Source: DASZHJ01 sp035517495 (GTDB lineage Bacteria; Pseudomonadota; Alphaproteobacteria; ATCC43930; CGMCC-115725). From it: a DNA stretch of 64,000 bases. Both the position numbers and the translations under genes were made by a program. A model generated the notes under the pieces. It was not told the DNA's origin, did not search any database, and saw nothing but the letters and a program-made list of their open reading frames with translations. Where the stretch lies: positions 1-64,000 of the forward strand of contig DATIYT010000120.1 in NCBI GenBank assembly GCA_035517495.1, written 5' to 3'. The number at the start of each line of letters is the position of its first letter. Within the stretch, counting starts at the first letter, position 1. Below, one piece after another: positions 18,729 to 27,221 of this stretch.

Positions 18729-20123
18729 CTAGTCGAGGTCGAAGCCGGCGGGGCCGATCAGGCCCGTGCCGCTGCGTGTCGCGGGAACCGGAGCGTTCTT
18801 CTCAACCTGCGGACGGTAAGTGTCGCCGTTGAGAATCTGGCTCTTGTCGTTCGCCGGCCGCAAGCCGTCGGTCGGCGCGTGAAGCGCGGTCGAGACCGGT
18901 CGTACGATGTAAGGCGTGACGATGATGACGAGCTCGGTCTCGTTGCGCTGGAAGGTGTTCGAGCGGAAGAGGGCGCCCAGGATCGGCACGTCGCCGAGCC
19001 ACGGGAACTTCTGCACCGTTTGGTTGATGTTGTTTTGCAGCAGACCGCCGATCGCAAAGCTCTGGCCGCTGGCGAGTTCAAGGGTCGTGTCGGCGCGTCT
19101 CGTGGTGAGCGCAGGCACCTGGAACCCTTCGATGGTGATCGCACCCTGGGTGCTGAGCTCGCTTACCTCGGGCGCGACGTGCAGGTTGATGGTGCTGTCA
19201 TGGACCGTGGCCACGAAGTTCAGGCTGACGCCGAATTTCTTGTAGTCGATGGTGATGACGGCGGCCGAGCCCGTACCGGACTGCGGCACGGGGATCGGGA
19301 ACTCGCCGCCCGCCAGGAAGCTCGCGGGCTCGCCGGAAATGGCGGTCAAGTTCGGCTCCGCCAAGATCGTCACCAGACCGTTCTGTTCGAGGGCGTCGAT
19401 CAGGGCTTCCACTTGGTAGTTCGACCCGGTGATCGAGCCGGTCAGCGTGTTCGGAGTGATGCCCGTGATGGACAATGGCGAGGTGAGCAGCGAGAAGGCG
19501 ATGTGCCCGTTGTTGAAGAACGAGTCCCAATTGATGCCGAATTGCTTGGCGATGTTGCGCGAAACCTCGGCAACCCGCACGCGGATGTTGACCTGGTTCG
19601 CTTCCTCAACCTTGATCTTATTGATGATCTGCTTCGGATCGGGAACGAACCGCGCGGCGATCCGGCGCACGTCTTCCGCCTCCGCCGAGGAGTACATGGT
19701 TCCCTCCAGCACCAGGTTGTCGTCGATGGTGCTGACGTGGATCGAGTTATGCGGCTCCAGATCGTGAATGGTCCGCTCCAGCGCCTCGATATTGTGGCGC
19801 ACGCGGACCGTCGAATTGAGCAGTACTTCGTCGTTGTCGCCGACCGCGTAGAGGGTCGTTTCGCCCGCAGCCTTGCCGAAAATGTAGACGAGCGTCGGAG
19901 ACTTGACCTGCACGTCGGCGACGTCGGGATCGGCGACGAACACGCTGTTGGCGGGTTGGCCCAGCTGGATAAGCCGCCCCTTGCTCACGTCAAGCGTGAT
20001 CGGCTGCCCGCTGGGACCGACGATCTTGGTGTCCGCGAACGCGGGCGAGCCGAACAAGATCACGAGGCTGAGCAGCGCCGCCAAGGGCGCGACGAGCCGA
20101 AGCCTTGCGAAGCCGTAAGTCAT
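18729..20123 (-). CDS. cpaC: Tad pilus outer-membrane secretin CpaC (RcpA)
   Basis: 464 residues. A cleavable signal peptide ends near SPAFA-DT. Residues about 30-100 form the pilus/secretin N-terminal domain (DVSKGRLIQLGQPANSVFV). A BON-like region follows (about 110-170), then the secretin channel domain from about 215 with VTILAEPNLTAISGEPASFLAGG and the closing ITPYIVRP. It forms the outer-membrane pore for the Flp pilus. The start overlaps the cpaB stop by 4 bases. Confidence 0.94.
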   Translation of the reverse strand: MTYGFARLRLVAPLAALLSLVILFGSPAFADTKIVGPSGQPITLDVSKGRLIQLGQPANSVFVADPDVADVQVKSPTLVYIFGKAAGETTLYAVGDNDEVLLNSTVRVRHNIEALERTIHDLEPHNSIHVSTIDDNLVLEGTMYSSAEAEDVRRIAARFVPDPKQIINKIKVEEANQVNIRVRVAEVSRNIAKQFGINWDSFFNNGHIAFSLLTSPLSITGITPNTLTGSITGSNYQVEALIDALEQNGLVTILAEPNLTAISGEPASFLAGGEFPIPVPQSGTGSAAVITIDYKKFGVSLNFVATVHDSTINLHVAPEVSELSTQGAITIEGFQVPALTTRRADTTLELASGQSFAIGGLLQNNINQTVQKFPWLGDVPILGALFRSNTFQRNETELVIIVTPYIVRPVSTALHAPTDGLRPANDKSQILNGDTYRPQVEKNAPVPATRSGTGLIGPAGFDLD

Positions 20124-21007
20124 TTCACACCCCCCGGAAATTGGACGTCCTTAACGTCGGCCCCACGCACGACGCTAACCTTCATGCCACCCTCGCCACC
20201 GGGCCGTTGAGACGGCGGCGGTCCGATTGCCGGAACAGCTTCGTAGTCCCAGATGAAGCTGCTTGCGGTCGGGCCCTGCGGCGGCTCTTGGCACTGATCG
20301 ACGCTGCAAAGGCTGAGCGAGAATTTGCCGATGTCTTCGGCGAGAGCGAGGATCTCCGCCTGTTTCGGCGTAACTTCAAGCGTCGCGGTCTTCGCAACGA
20401 CGACCTCCTTATTCTGATCGTCGAAGCGCTGGTCGACCGCCAAAATCTTCACGTTCTTTAGCACCGTCTCGCTGATCCAGCGCGGCTTCGGCGCCTGCTC
20501 GCCCTTGGGTGCCTCGAATTCGATCTTGAATGTTCCAACCAGGTCGACCCGGTCGCCCGGGAACACGAGGCCGGCAAGCCCGCTGCTGGGCGTGACGTTG
20601 ACGGTGACCGCGCGGTATCCCGAATCCAACACCACCGCGAGGAAGCTCCGGTCGCCGGACGCGACGACGCGCGAGGCGGAGATCGGTTCGCCGTCGTTGA
20701 GGCCGACGCGCACCACCGCGCCGACGTATTTTTCCAGCGGCTCCTTGCCTTGCACCACGTAGGTCTGCGAGAGCGCGTCATCGGGCCAGCTCTGCCAACG
20801 GAGATTCTCGGGCCGTATGAAAGTCCCGGCGGGCAAGTTTCCCTTGGCGACCAGGACAAAGGTGCCGGCCGCCCGCTCGGGCTCCGGCGCTTTCTGCTCG
20901 ACCACGATTGCCGCACGCTGCGCCTTCAGCCACATCTGGCCGATAAAGAAGGTGCTGCCGGCGGCGACCAGCGCCAGGACCAGAAAGATGATGCGACGGG
21001 GTGACAT
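20120..21007 (-). CDS. cpaB: Pilus assembly protein CpaB (RcpC), SAF domain
   Basis: 295 residues. One N-terminal membrane anchor (about 5-26) is followed by a SAF domain (about 48-110: VLVAKGNLPAGTFIRPENLRW), then an RcpC-type periplasmic domain with PSSGLAGLVFPGDRVDLVGTF. It is thought to interact with peptidoglycan and the secretin during Tad pilus assembly. It lies between cpaA (18-base gap) and cpaC (4-base overlap). Confidence 0.92.
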   Translation of the reverse strand: MSPRRIIFLVLALVAAGSTFFIGQMWLKAQRAAIVVEQKAPEPERAAGTFVLVAKGNLPAGTFIRPENLRWQSWPDDALSQTYVVQGKEPLEKYVGAVVRVGLNDGEPISASRVVASGDRSFLAVVLDSGYRAVTVNVTPSSGLAGLVFPGDRVDLVGTFKIEFEAPKGEQAPKPRWISETVLKNVKILAVDQRFDDQNKEVVVAKTATLEVTPKQAEILALAEDIGKFSLSLCSVDQCQEPPQGPTASSFIWDYEAVPAIGPPPSQRPGGEGGMKVSVVRGADVKDVQFPGGVK

Positions 21008-21025
21008 GGTGGGTCTCCGCTACGT

Positions 21026-21523
21026 TCAGGCGAGAGCTCGTAAGGCCGCGAGATAAAGTCCGCCCGCGGTTATGGCGATCCCATAGGGGACCGGTTCTTT
21101 GAGGCGCTGGCGCAGGCTATCCGCCGCCGCCGAGACGCCGGGCGCGGCGGGCAGCAAGCGGCGCGCCGGAGAGAGCCAAATCAGCGCCAGTACGGCGCCG
21201 GCAAAGGCAATCACTTCGACCAACGGGAGCGCGAATCCTGGACCGGCCCAAATGCCGACTGCCGCCATCAGCTTCACATCGCCGCCACCCATCGCGCGGG
21301 CGGCGAAAAGCGCGGCACCTGCGCCAAAAAACAGCAGCCCGATGCCGAGCGCCCAGAGCGATTGGCTCGCCGGTTGATGGACAGCCGGGATCACGTAGGC
21401 CGCCGCGATCGCGGCCGGATAACGGTTGGGGATCAGGTAGTGCCGCAGATCGCTCCAGGCCGCGGCCAATAGCGCTGTCGCCATGATGGCCAGCGCGAGG
21501 AGATCGATAGCGGTTGCGGTCAT
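21026..21523 (-). CDS. cpaA: Prepilin peptidase CpaA (TadV), A24 family
   Basis: 165 residues, short like other TadV/CpaA peptidases that lack the N-methylation domain. Four to five membrane helices are predicted. The two catalytic Asp are seen in AAWSDLRHYLIPN near residue 25 and GGGDVKLMAAVG near 80 (the GxGD motif). It cleaves the Flp prepilin leader after Gly. It is the first assembly gene after the pilins, separated from flp by 116 bases that contain a hairpin. Confidence 0.92.
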   Translation of the reverse strand: MTATAIDLLALAIMATALLAAAWSDLRHYLIPNRYPAAIAAAYVIPAVHQPASQSLWALGIGLLFFGAGAALFAARAMGGGDVKLMAAVGIWAGPGFALPLVEVIAFAGAVLALIWLSPARRLLPAAPGVSAAADSLRQRLKEPVPYGIAITAGGLYLAALRALA

Positions 21524-21558
21524 GTGCTCGGCTTCTCCGATGCGACCTGCCGCAGGAG

Positions 21559-21591
21559 GAAGGGGACGGGTTCTAGCAGACCGTCCCCTTC
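21559..21591 (-). terminator. Hairpin between flp and cpaA
   Basis: A perfect 11-bp inverted repeat (21559-21569 and 21581-21591) with an 11-base loop lies 48 bases after the flp stop. It lacks a T-tract, so partial attenuation or 3'-end protection of the pilin mRNA fits better than full termination. Confidence 0.6.
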
Positions 21592-21639
21592 TTCGCGGAA
21601 TTGATGCCGATCGGCGACATGCCGACCGGGTGGTCAGTA

Positions 21640-21813
21640 TTAGCCTGCGTTCTTCACGCTGGTAGCGATGTTGCCGTACTTGGTGTTCAGGTTGGTACCA
21701 ACCGTGGTGAGGCCCGCGATGGTGACGACCGCGATGAGCGCGGCAATGAGGCCGTACTCGATCGCCGTGGCGCCCGCCCGGTTGGCGAAAAGCTTCTGGA
21801 AGAACTTGCGCAT
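21640..21813 (-). CDS. flp: Flp type IVb pilin (copy 1)
   Basis: 57 residues from the ATG at 21813, chosen over a longer frame because CTCCT on the plus strand (AGGAG in the mRNA) sits 8 bases upstream and the leader then has normal length. The leader MRKFFQKLFANRAG ends in Gly, followed by ATAIEYGLIAALIAV: the Flp cleavage site with the conserved Glu-Tyr pair and hydrophobic helix. The mature protein is about 43 residues. It is the major subunit candidate of the Tad pilus, cleaved by CpaA. Its mature part is very similar to copy 2. Confidence 0.93.
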   Translation of the reverse strand: MRKFFQKLFANRAGATAIEYGLIAALIAVVTIAGLTTVGTNLNTKYGNIATSVKNAG

Positions 21814-21978
21814 TGCCGTAACTCCTGAGGTCTGCTTGGGACGACGCGGGACAGTCTCCATGGGGACTCCTAAGAGACCGTTAATCCGCAAAACAATGAC
21901 TGGTACGGGGTGCAAATTTGTTTGCCTTTTTAAAAAACTTGCTTGGTAAATCGGGTGTTCAGTGGGGTGAAAATTGGC

Positions 21979-22011
21979 CCGACCCGGCTTTCCACTTGAA
22001 AACCGGGTCGG
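21979..22011 (-). terminator. Hairpin just after the first pilin gene
   Basis: CCGACCCGG (21979-21987) and CCGGGTCGG (22003-22011) form a perfect 9-bp stem with a 15-base loop. It starts 10 bases after the copy 2 pilin stop codon and is followed on the transcribed strand by GGCCAATTTTCAC. It is a plausible attenuator that would make the first pilin transcript more abundant than the downstream genes. Confidence 0.65.
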
Positions 22012-22021
22012 AGCGACTGGA

Positions 22022-22192
22022 TCAACCTGCGTTCTGCACGCTGGTGGCGATGGTTCCGTACTTGGTGTTGAGGTCGACGCCGACGGCGGTGAGACCGGCG
22101 ATGGTCACAACCGCGATCAGAGCCGCGATCAGCCCGTATTCGATTGCGGTCGCGCCTTCGCGGCGCTGGACCAGTAACTTTAAGAGGCGCAT
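22022..22192 (-). CDS. Flp type IVb pilin (copy 2, first in operon)
   Basis: 56 residues, read directly from the minus strand. The leader MRLLKLLVQRREG is followed by ATAIEYGLIAALIAVVTIAG, the Flp hydrophobic core with Glu-Tyr, and the protein ends SVQNAG. AGGAG on the transcribed strand lies 9 bases before the ATG at 22192. The mature region differs from copy 1 at only a few positions, suggesting recent duplication; the leaders differ more. It is the first gene of the Tad unit, directly downstream of a CtrA-type site, so it is probably the most strongly transcribed. Confidence 0.92.
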   Translation of the reverse strand: MRLLKLLVQRREGATAIEYGLIAALIAVVTIAGLTAVGVDLNTKYGTIATSVQNAG

Positions 22193-22244
22193 TTGAAACT
22201 TCTCCTGGCTGGGGTCCGACGCCTGCCAGTCTCAGCAGCAGCGG

Positions 22245-22259
22245 TTAAGCCACCCTTAA
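22245..22259 (-). promoter_or_regulatory. CtrA-type binding site upstream of pilin
   Basis: On the transcribed strand the bases read TTAA, seven bases (GGGTGGC), then TTAACC, matching the CtrA full-site consensus TTAA-N7-TTAAC. It lies about 50 bases upstream of the first pilin ATG. In Caulobacter, CtrA activates pilA and so ties pilus synthesis to the cell cycle; the same wiring is inferred here. Confidence 0.65.
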
Positions 22260-22586
22260 ACCGGGCGGAACTCCGGTAATAATCGTCCTGGTATTGCCGC
22301 GAATTTTGCGAAAATGCGCTCGATTCGAAGCGCTGATTACGCCGAGTCGCATGCATGTGTGCTCAGCGAACCGAGTCCGCCGGCGCGGGAGTAATAGCGG
22401 CAGGCGAGAAATGCGCTGCGCACCCCGGTGATTCGCCCCGCAGCGGCGATTTTTATCGCAATCGCGAATCAGCAAAGTTAGAATCATCGAGACGCCAACG
22501 ATTCACAAATCCGCGGCGTCCTCGCAGGGGCAACCGATTCTCATCGTCAACACATTCGGCCAGTACGGCCCATCCAGGAGTCCTTC
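22260..22586. other. Divergent intergenic region, pilin operon / His-rich protein
   Basis: About 330 bases between the CtrA-type site and the His-rich gene. No coding region, RNA gene or convincing sigma-70 promoter was recognised. It contains short dyads (for example GCGCT and AGCGC around 22317-22334) of doubtful meaning. Confidence 0.5.
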
Positions 22587-22850
22587 ATGAAGGCGTTGAT
22601 CACAGCGCTCGCGCTGGTCGCGTTCGTGGGCGCGTCCGGTTCGTCGGCGTTTGCCGCGACCCCGTCCTCGACCGCCACTCAACCCGGCAAGACCAAGCAT
22701 CACTCGCATCATACGGCATCGACCACGCACCACACCGCGCACAAGTCGACGTCGCATCATCACCAGATCGCGCACAAGTCGACGTCCCACAAGCACGTCG
22801 CGCACAGCACCTCGCACGTCCACAAGGCGAAGGCCGAAAAGCAGACCTGA
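22587..22850 (+). CDS. Secreted His-rich repeat protein, unknown function
   Basis: 87 residues. An N-terminal signal peptide with predicted cleavage after SSAFA (residue 23) is followed by a 64-residue mature chain with about 16 His plus many Lys, Ser and Thr, and no acidic residue until the last few. AHKSTSH occurs twice; the underlying 18-base repeat CGCGCACAAGTCGACGTC is exact at 22736-22753 and 22769-22786. AGGAG at 22576-22580 precedes the ATG. It is probably periplasmic or extracellular. Metal binding, acid buffering or interaction with anionic polymers are possibilities from composition only. It is divergent from the pilin operon. Confidence 0.75.
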   Translation: MKALITALALVAFVGASGSSAFAATPSSTATQPGKTKHHSHHTASTTHHTAHKSTSHHHQIAHKSTSHKHVAHSTSHVHKAKAEKQT

Positions 22851-22914
22851 TCTGCGATCCCACGCTCGGGGATCGAATTCGGGCGCGGCCCCAAAAGTCG
22901 CGCTCGCTTGGTAC

Positions 22915-23238
22915 TCAGCGCCTGACCGGCGGCGGCGTACCGGGCTTGAGGCACGCGAATGTCGCGCGCTCGGGCGTCAGCAGTGGACAGACGAGGTCGG
23001 TGTCCTGGGTCAGCAAATAGGGGACGGTGCCAGGATCGCAGTTGGCACGGGCCACCGCCAACACCATTTGCCGCGTCGCCGTAAAGCTGTTGTAGCAGAC
23101 CCCAATCCGGGAAAAGTCTTCGTGCGCCGCGGGAGGCGCGGACTTCGGCCGCGTATCGAACGGGGGCAGGCTACCGCTGCAGCCCGCCGCAGTAACGGCC
23201 AGCGTGACGGCGGCAAGAAAGGTTCGGCGCACGCGCAT
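22915..23238 (-). CDS. Small putative lipoprotein
   Basis: 107 residues from the ATG at 23238, which puts a signal sequence (RRTFLAAVTLAVTAAGC) at the N-terminus with Cys as possible lipidation site. A longer frame to 23301 would bury the signal. The mature part has four further Cys (GVCYNSF, ANCDPG, LVCPLL, FACLKPG), which could form two disulfides in the periplasm. No family was recognised. It converges on the His-rich gene with 64 bases between. Confidence 0.65.
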   Translation of the reverse strand: MRVRRTFLAAVTLAVTAAGCSGSLPPFDTRPKSAPPAAHEDFSRIGVCYNSFTATRQMVLAVARANCDPGTVPYLLTQDTDLVCPLLTPERATFACLKPGTPPPVRR

Positions 23239-23377
23239 GGGGCAGCAAGCTGCCGCAGCCCGTAGGCGGGCGCAACAGCGCTCTAAGATTTTACTAAGCA
23301 ATCGCCGCTAGCTTCGTCTCTGAACCTGACCCGGCGCTTCCGGTTTCAAGCGTCGCGGTTACGGCGCGAGGACGAAC

Positions 23378-24877
23378 ATGACGAGCATTGGCACGCTGAG
23401 CCAGCCCCGCGCCCGCCTTGCCCCGTCATGGCCGTTGGCCGTCGGTGCGCTCGTTTTTGCCGTGACGCTGGCCCTGGGCCCGCGGGACCTGGCCGATCCC
23501 GACATCTACTTTCACATCGTCACGGGACGCTGGATCATCGCCCATGGCGCGGTGCCGCACGCAGATCTGTTCTCCTTCACCATGCGAGGGGCCCCTTGGG
23601 TGGCCCATGAATGGCTTGCCGAGGTCATCATGGCCTTGGCTTACGTTGGGCTCGGTTGGCATGGCCTCGTAATCGCCGCCGGTCTTGCGGTTGCCACCGC
23701 GATGGCGGTGCTGGTTCGGGCCTTGTTGCGTTCGCTCGATCCCGCCCACGCGCTCGTTGCCGCGGGAACGGCCTTTCTGTTGTTGCTGCCGCATCTTTTG
23801 GCACGGCCGCATCTCTTCGCGCTGCCGGTGATGGTCGCTTGGATCGCGTGCCTGACCGCCGCGCGGGATCGCGAGCGGCCGCCGCCGCTCGGAGCGGCGC
23901 TGCTGATGGTGCCTTGGGTCAATCTGCACGCGAGCTTTCTCTTTGGCCTCGCTTTTGCAGCCATGCTGATGGGCGAGGCGGTGCTCCTCGCCACGACGAG
24001 GGAACAGCGGTTGGCGGCGTTGCGCGGCTGGGCCGGGTTCATGGCGGCGGCCGTCCTCGCGTCCTTTGTTACCCCCAACGGCTTCGAGGCCTATCTGCTG
24101 CCCTACCGGTTGCTTCATATGCAATACGTGCTGGCCAATCTCATCGAGTGGCAGAACACAAAGCTCGGCGCGTTTCAGCCCCTCGAAGTCTGGTTGCTGC
24201 TGGTGCTATTGGCCGGCTTCACATTGCGTCTCCGTTTGCCGCCGACCCGAATTGCCATCGTGCTGCTCCTCGCGCACATGGCGCTTGCGCACTGGCGGTA
24301 CGGGGAATTGCTGGGTTTCTCCGCGCCGCTGCTCATCGCGGCACCGGCCGCAACCCAGCTTGGTCGATTCTCGGGCACGACAAGTTCTGCCTTCGATCAC
24401 TGGATGAGCGACATGGCCCGTCCGGGCGGGTTCCGCGGCGCTGCCATCACCGCCCTCATCATGGTCGCGGTGGCCGGTACCTTCTCGACCTCGGCTCTGC
24501 AGCCGCCTGACCTTTTTCGGCCTGCCGCCGCTATCGAAGCGGTGCGCGACCATCGCGTGGAGGGGCCGGTGCTGAACGACTATAATTTCGGCGGTTATCT
24601 GATCTTCGTGGGCATCCCGACCTTCATCGACGGTCGTGCCGATATGTACGGCGACCGTTTTGTTAAGCGTGAGAGCGACGCCGTCGACCTGCACAGCGGC
24701 GATTTGCCAGCGCTGCTGGACGAGTTTCACATCGCATGGACGCTGCTCCCGCCGGACAGTCGGGCTGTCGTCCTCCTTGACCACCTGCCGGGCTGGCACC
24801 GCCTCTATGCCGACAGTATTGCCGTCGTCCATGCGCGATCGGCGTCCTCGAACGCGGAGCCACAAAGCAAGCTCTAG
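23378..24877 (+). CDS. Polytopic membrane protein, GT-C-like, unknown function
   Basis: 499 residues with about 10 hydrophobic helices between residues 20 and 380 and a hydrophilic C-terminal domain of about 110 residues. The first periplasmic loop has LADPDIYFHIVTGRWIIAHG and DLFSFTMRG, an acidic pair and His/Trp pattern reminiscent of the GT-C fold (membrane glycosyltransferases using lipid-linked donors). NYNFGGYLIF and FIDGRADMYGD in the C-terminal part are typical of a family of uncharacterised bacterial proteins. A sugar transferase role is only an inference. It overlaps the EamA gene end by 4 bases. Confidence 0.7.
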   Translation: MTSIGTLSQPRARLAPSWPLAVGALVFAVTLALGPRDLADPDIYFHIVTGRWIIAHGAVPHADLFSFTMRGAPWVAHEWLAEVIMALAYVGLGWHGLVIAAGLAVATAMAVLVRALLRSLDPAHALVAAGTAFLLLLPHLLARPHLFALPVMVAWIACLTAARDRERPPPLGAALLMVPWVNLHASFLFGLAFAAMLMGEAVLLATTREQRLAALRGWAGFMAAAVLASFVTPNGFEAYLLPYRLLHMQYVLANLIEWQNTKLGAFQPLEVWLLLVLLAGFTLRLRLPPTRIAIVLLLAHMALAHWRYGELLGFSAPLLIAAPAATQLGRFSGTTSSAFDHWMSDMARPGGFRGAAITALIMVAVAGTFSTSALQPPDLFRPAAAIEAVRDHRVEGPVLNDYNFGGYLIFVGIPTFIDGRADMYGDRFVKRESDAVDLHSGDLPALLDEFHIAWTLLPPDSRAVVLLDHLPGWHRLYADSIAVVHARSASSNAEPQSKL

Positions 24878-25794
24878 GCTTCCTGGCGTTTGGACAAAGG
24901 CGCAAAGGATGCGAGCGCTAGTCCCGCCGTCACCAGTCCGAGTGCCACCAGCTCCGCGCCGCCGAGCTTCTCGTGCAGCAGCAACGCGCCCGATAACGCA
25001 CCAACCACGGGGATTGCCAATGTTCCCATCGCGGACATGCTGCCCGGCAGCAGATCGATGGCCTTGAGCCACGCCCACTGGCAAAACAGGATCGGGAACG
25101 TAAGCACATAGGCGAAGCTGATCCATGCCGCCGTGCTCAAGGAGGCAAATTGCGGGGTCGAGCCTTCGATTGCCGTGGCGATTACGATTGGGATTCCCCC
25201 GAGCAGGAATTGCCATCCGGTGTTCTGCAGGACCGAAAGCGACCAGCGGAAATATTTCATCCCCACTGTGCCGCAAGCCCAGCTCGCCGATGCGCCGACC
25301 ATCAGCAGGATGCCTAGCGGCGCCGATCGATAGTCCGCGATTTCTGGGCCAACCAGTACGGCGAGGCCGGCCATGCTGAGCGCGAGTCCGCCGAGCCGAG
25401 CGGCGTTGATCCGCTCCTTTAGAAAGAGCCAGCCGAATAGCGTCGCGAAGGCCGGCATCGTATAGGCAATGATGCTCGCATGACCCGCGGGCAGGATGCG
25501 CAGCCCATAGGCCATGAAGATTTGCCATCCGGTGACGTTGCAGAGCCCCATCATCCAGAGGGGCAAGATCTCGCGCCGCGGCACCCGGATCCGCTCGCCC
25601 GCGAGCAGTGCCAGCCCCAGCGCGCCGGCTCCGCCCGCGAGACAGCAGATCGTGCGGAATGCCAGTACCGGCATCTCCTCCACGACGATCTTGATCGCGG
25701 GCCAGGAAATGCCCCAGAACAGCGCCAGGCTTGCGAGCAGAAACACGCCGAGCGGCGCCGTCCGACGCACCGGCGTGGTTTCGAGGGCGTTCAC
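24874..25794 (-). CDS. EamA family (DMT superfamily) transporter
   Basis: 306 residues, starting with GTG at 25794 that overlaps the amidase stop by 4 bases. Ten predicted membrane helices form two EamA repeats; the first begins LALFWGISWPAIKIVVEE and the second near residue 150 with VGASASWACGTVGMKYF. EamA proteins typically export metabolites or amino acids. Coupling to an amidase suggests the transporter handles a substrate or product of that enzyme, but specificity is not visible. It converges on the GT-C-like gene with a 4-base stop overlap. Confidence 0.88.
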   Translation of the reverse strand: MNALETTPVRRTAPLGVFLLASLALFWGISWPAIKIVVEEMPVLAFRTICCLAGGAGALGLALLAGERIRVPRREILPLWMMGLCNVTGWQIFMAYGLRILPAGHASIIAYTMPAFATLFGWLFLKERINAARLGGLALSMAGLAVLVGPEIADYRSAPLGILLMVGASASWACGTVGMKYFRWSLSVLQNTGWQFLLGGIPIVIATAIEGSTPQFASLSTAAWISFAYVLTFPILFCQWAWLKAIDLLPGSMSAMGTLAIPVVGALSGALLLHEKLGGAELVALGLVTAGLALASFAPLSKRQEA

Positions 25795-27068
25795 GTGAGC
25801 GCTTGCTCCGCGAACTGCGCAATGGCCAGTGTGCGTGCGTCGTCGTCAAGCCGACCGACCAACTGAATGCCGATCGGCAGCCCATTGGCTCCGGTCTCCG
25901 CCGGAATGGTGACGCAGGGAAGCCGCAGCAGGGTCCAGGTGCGGTTGAAAAGCGGATCGCCCGTCATGTCGAGCCGCGCCGGCGCTTCACCCGGCGCCGC
26001 CGGAACCAGCAGCGCATCAAAGTCGCCGAACAGCTCGCCCACGCGTGCTCGCGCGGCAGCCGTCGTTTGGCGTGCCGCGTCATAGGCCGCGACCGTGATC
26101 GCCGCGGCCTCGCGCAGCAACTCAAGGCTGCGCGGCTGCAGCACATCGAGGCGGTTGGTGCGTTCCCAAGCGAGATTGCGGCCCGCCTCATAAGTCATAT
26201 GCGTCAAGTGCACATCCACGATCCCGTCATAAGCCGGGAAGGGCGGACGGTCCTGTACTTGGGCGCCGGCGCGCGAGAGACGTTCAGCGGCGCGCTCGAC
26301 CGTTGCCTGACAGGCGGCATCCGCCTTGCCCCATTCGGCGGTCCGGTAAAGGCCGATGCGAGGATGCGGATGCGGCTCCTTTGGCACCAGGCCGGAGCGA
26401 TTGCTGATCGCTTCGACGAAGAGGGCGACGTCGCGCACCGAACGCGCCACTCCGCCGATAGTGTCGAAGCTCTCCGCGAGCGCTTTAGTGCCGGAGAGCG
26501 GGATGGTGCCAAAGCTCGGCTTGTAACCGACGACGCCGCAGAACGATGCGGGACGGATGATCGAACCGGCGGTCTGAGTTGCGAAGGCGAGCGGCATCAT
26601 GTAATCGGCGACACCGGCTGCGGAGCCGCTGGATGAACCGCCCGGGGTATGGGCGGGATTGTGCGGATTGCGCGTCTTGCCGGGTGCGCCCGCGGCGAAT
26701 TCCGTGGTGACGGTCTTTCCGAGCACGATCGCCCCGGCAGCGCGTGCCAGCGCCACGCATGCGGCGTCGGCGCGGGGACGGTACCCCTCATAGGCGCGCG
26801 AACCGTGCGTCGTCGGCATATCGGCGGTTTCCATAATGTCTTTGACGCCGATGGGCAGGCCGTGCAGCGCCCCGCGCATACCAGCCTTGTCCGCGGCGCG
26901 GGCCGACGCGAGCGCCTGCTCCGAATCGAGATGTTGCCAGGCACCAACCACCGGCTCGCGCGCAGCGATGCGCTCCAAGAGCGCGCGCATCAACGCTTCG
27001 GCGGTGAGTATGCCGCCCGACAGCCGGCGCAGCGCGTCATGGGCGGAGAGGCGAGTAAGATCGGGCAT
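25791..27068 (-). CDS. Amidase (amidase signature family)
   Basis: 425 residues from the ATG at 27068, preferred because GAGG lies about 6 bases upstream; an upstream ATG at 27101 lacks one. The Ser-cisSer-Lys triad of the amidase signature family is visible: Lys in GLPIGVKDIMET (about residue 77), GGSSSGSAAGVA (about 150) and QTAGSIIRPASFCG (about 175). The C-terminal GLPIGIQLVG is the usual family ending. It hydrolyses amide bonds; GatA is excluded by context and sequence pattern, but the substrate is unknown. It is translationally coupled to an EamA transporter. Confidence 0.88.
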   Translation of the reverse strand: MPDLTRLSAHDALRRLSGGILTAEALMRALLERIAAREPVVGAWQHLDSEQALASARAADKAGMRGALHGLPIGVKDIMETADMPTTHGSRAYEGYRPRADAACVALARAAGAIVLGKTVTTEFAAGAPGKTRNPHNPAHTPGGSSSGSAAGVADYMMPLAFATQTAGSIIRPASFCGVVGYKPSFGTIPLSGTKALAESFDTIGGVARSVRDVALFVEAISNRSGLVPKEPHPHPRIGLYRTAEWGKADAACQATVERAAERLSRAGAQVQDRPPFPAYDGIVDVHLTHMTYEAGRNLAWERTNRLDVLQPRSLELLREAAAITVAAYDAARQTTAAARARVGELFGDFDALLVPAAPGEAPARLDMTGDPLFNRTWTLLRLPCVTIPAETGANGLPIGIQLVGRLDDDARTLAIAQFAEQALT

Positions 27069-27221
27069 GGAAACCTCAGGCGAGCGTATGGGGCGGGACA
27101 CGGCTATTTGAGCAGCGCCGCGCCCTCCCGTCGACTCCCCAAAGCGCGCGATTGTCGCTAAATAGAAGGGGTGCCGGCGCGGTCATGCGCCAGCAAACGA
27201 AATATATCGGAGGAAAGATCG

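Noticed and set aside
21884..21905. A second CtrA site upstream of pilin copy 1
   Set aside because: The half-site TTAAC is present but the partner 7 bases away is TGTT, two mismatches, so it is not convincing.
24206..25885. Open frame of 559 codons on the minus strand overlapping EamA
   Set aside because: The EamA frame has membrane helices and family motifs; this one is a frame-shifted shadow.
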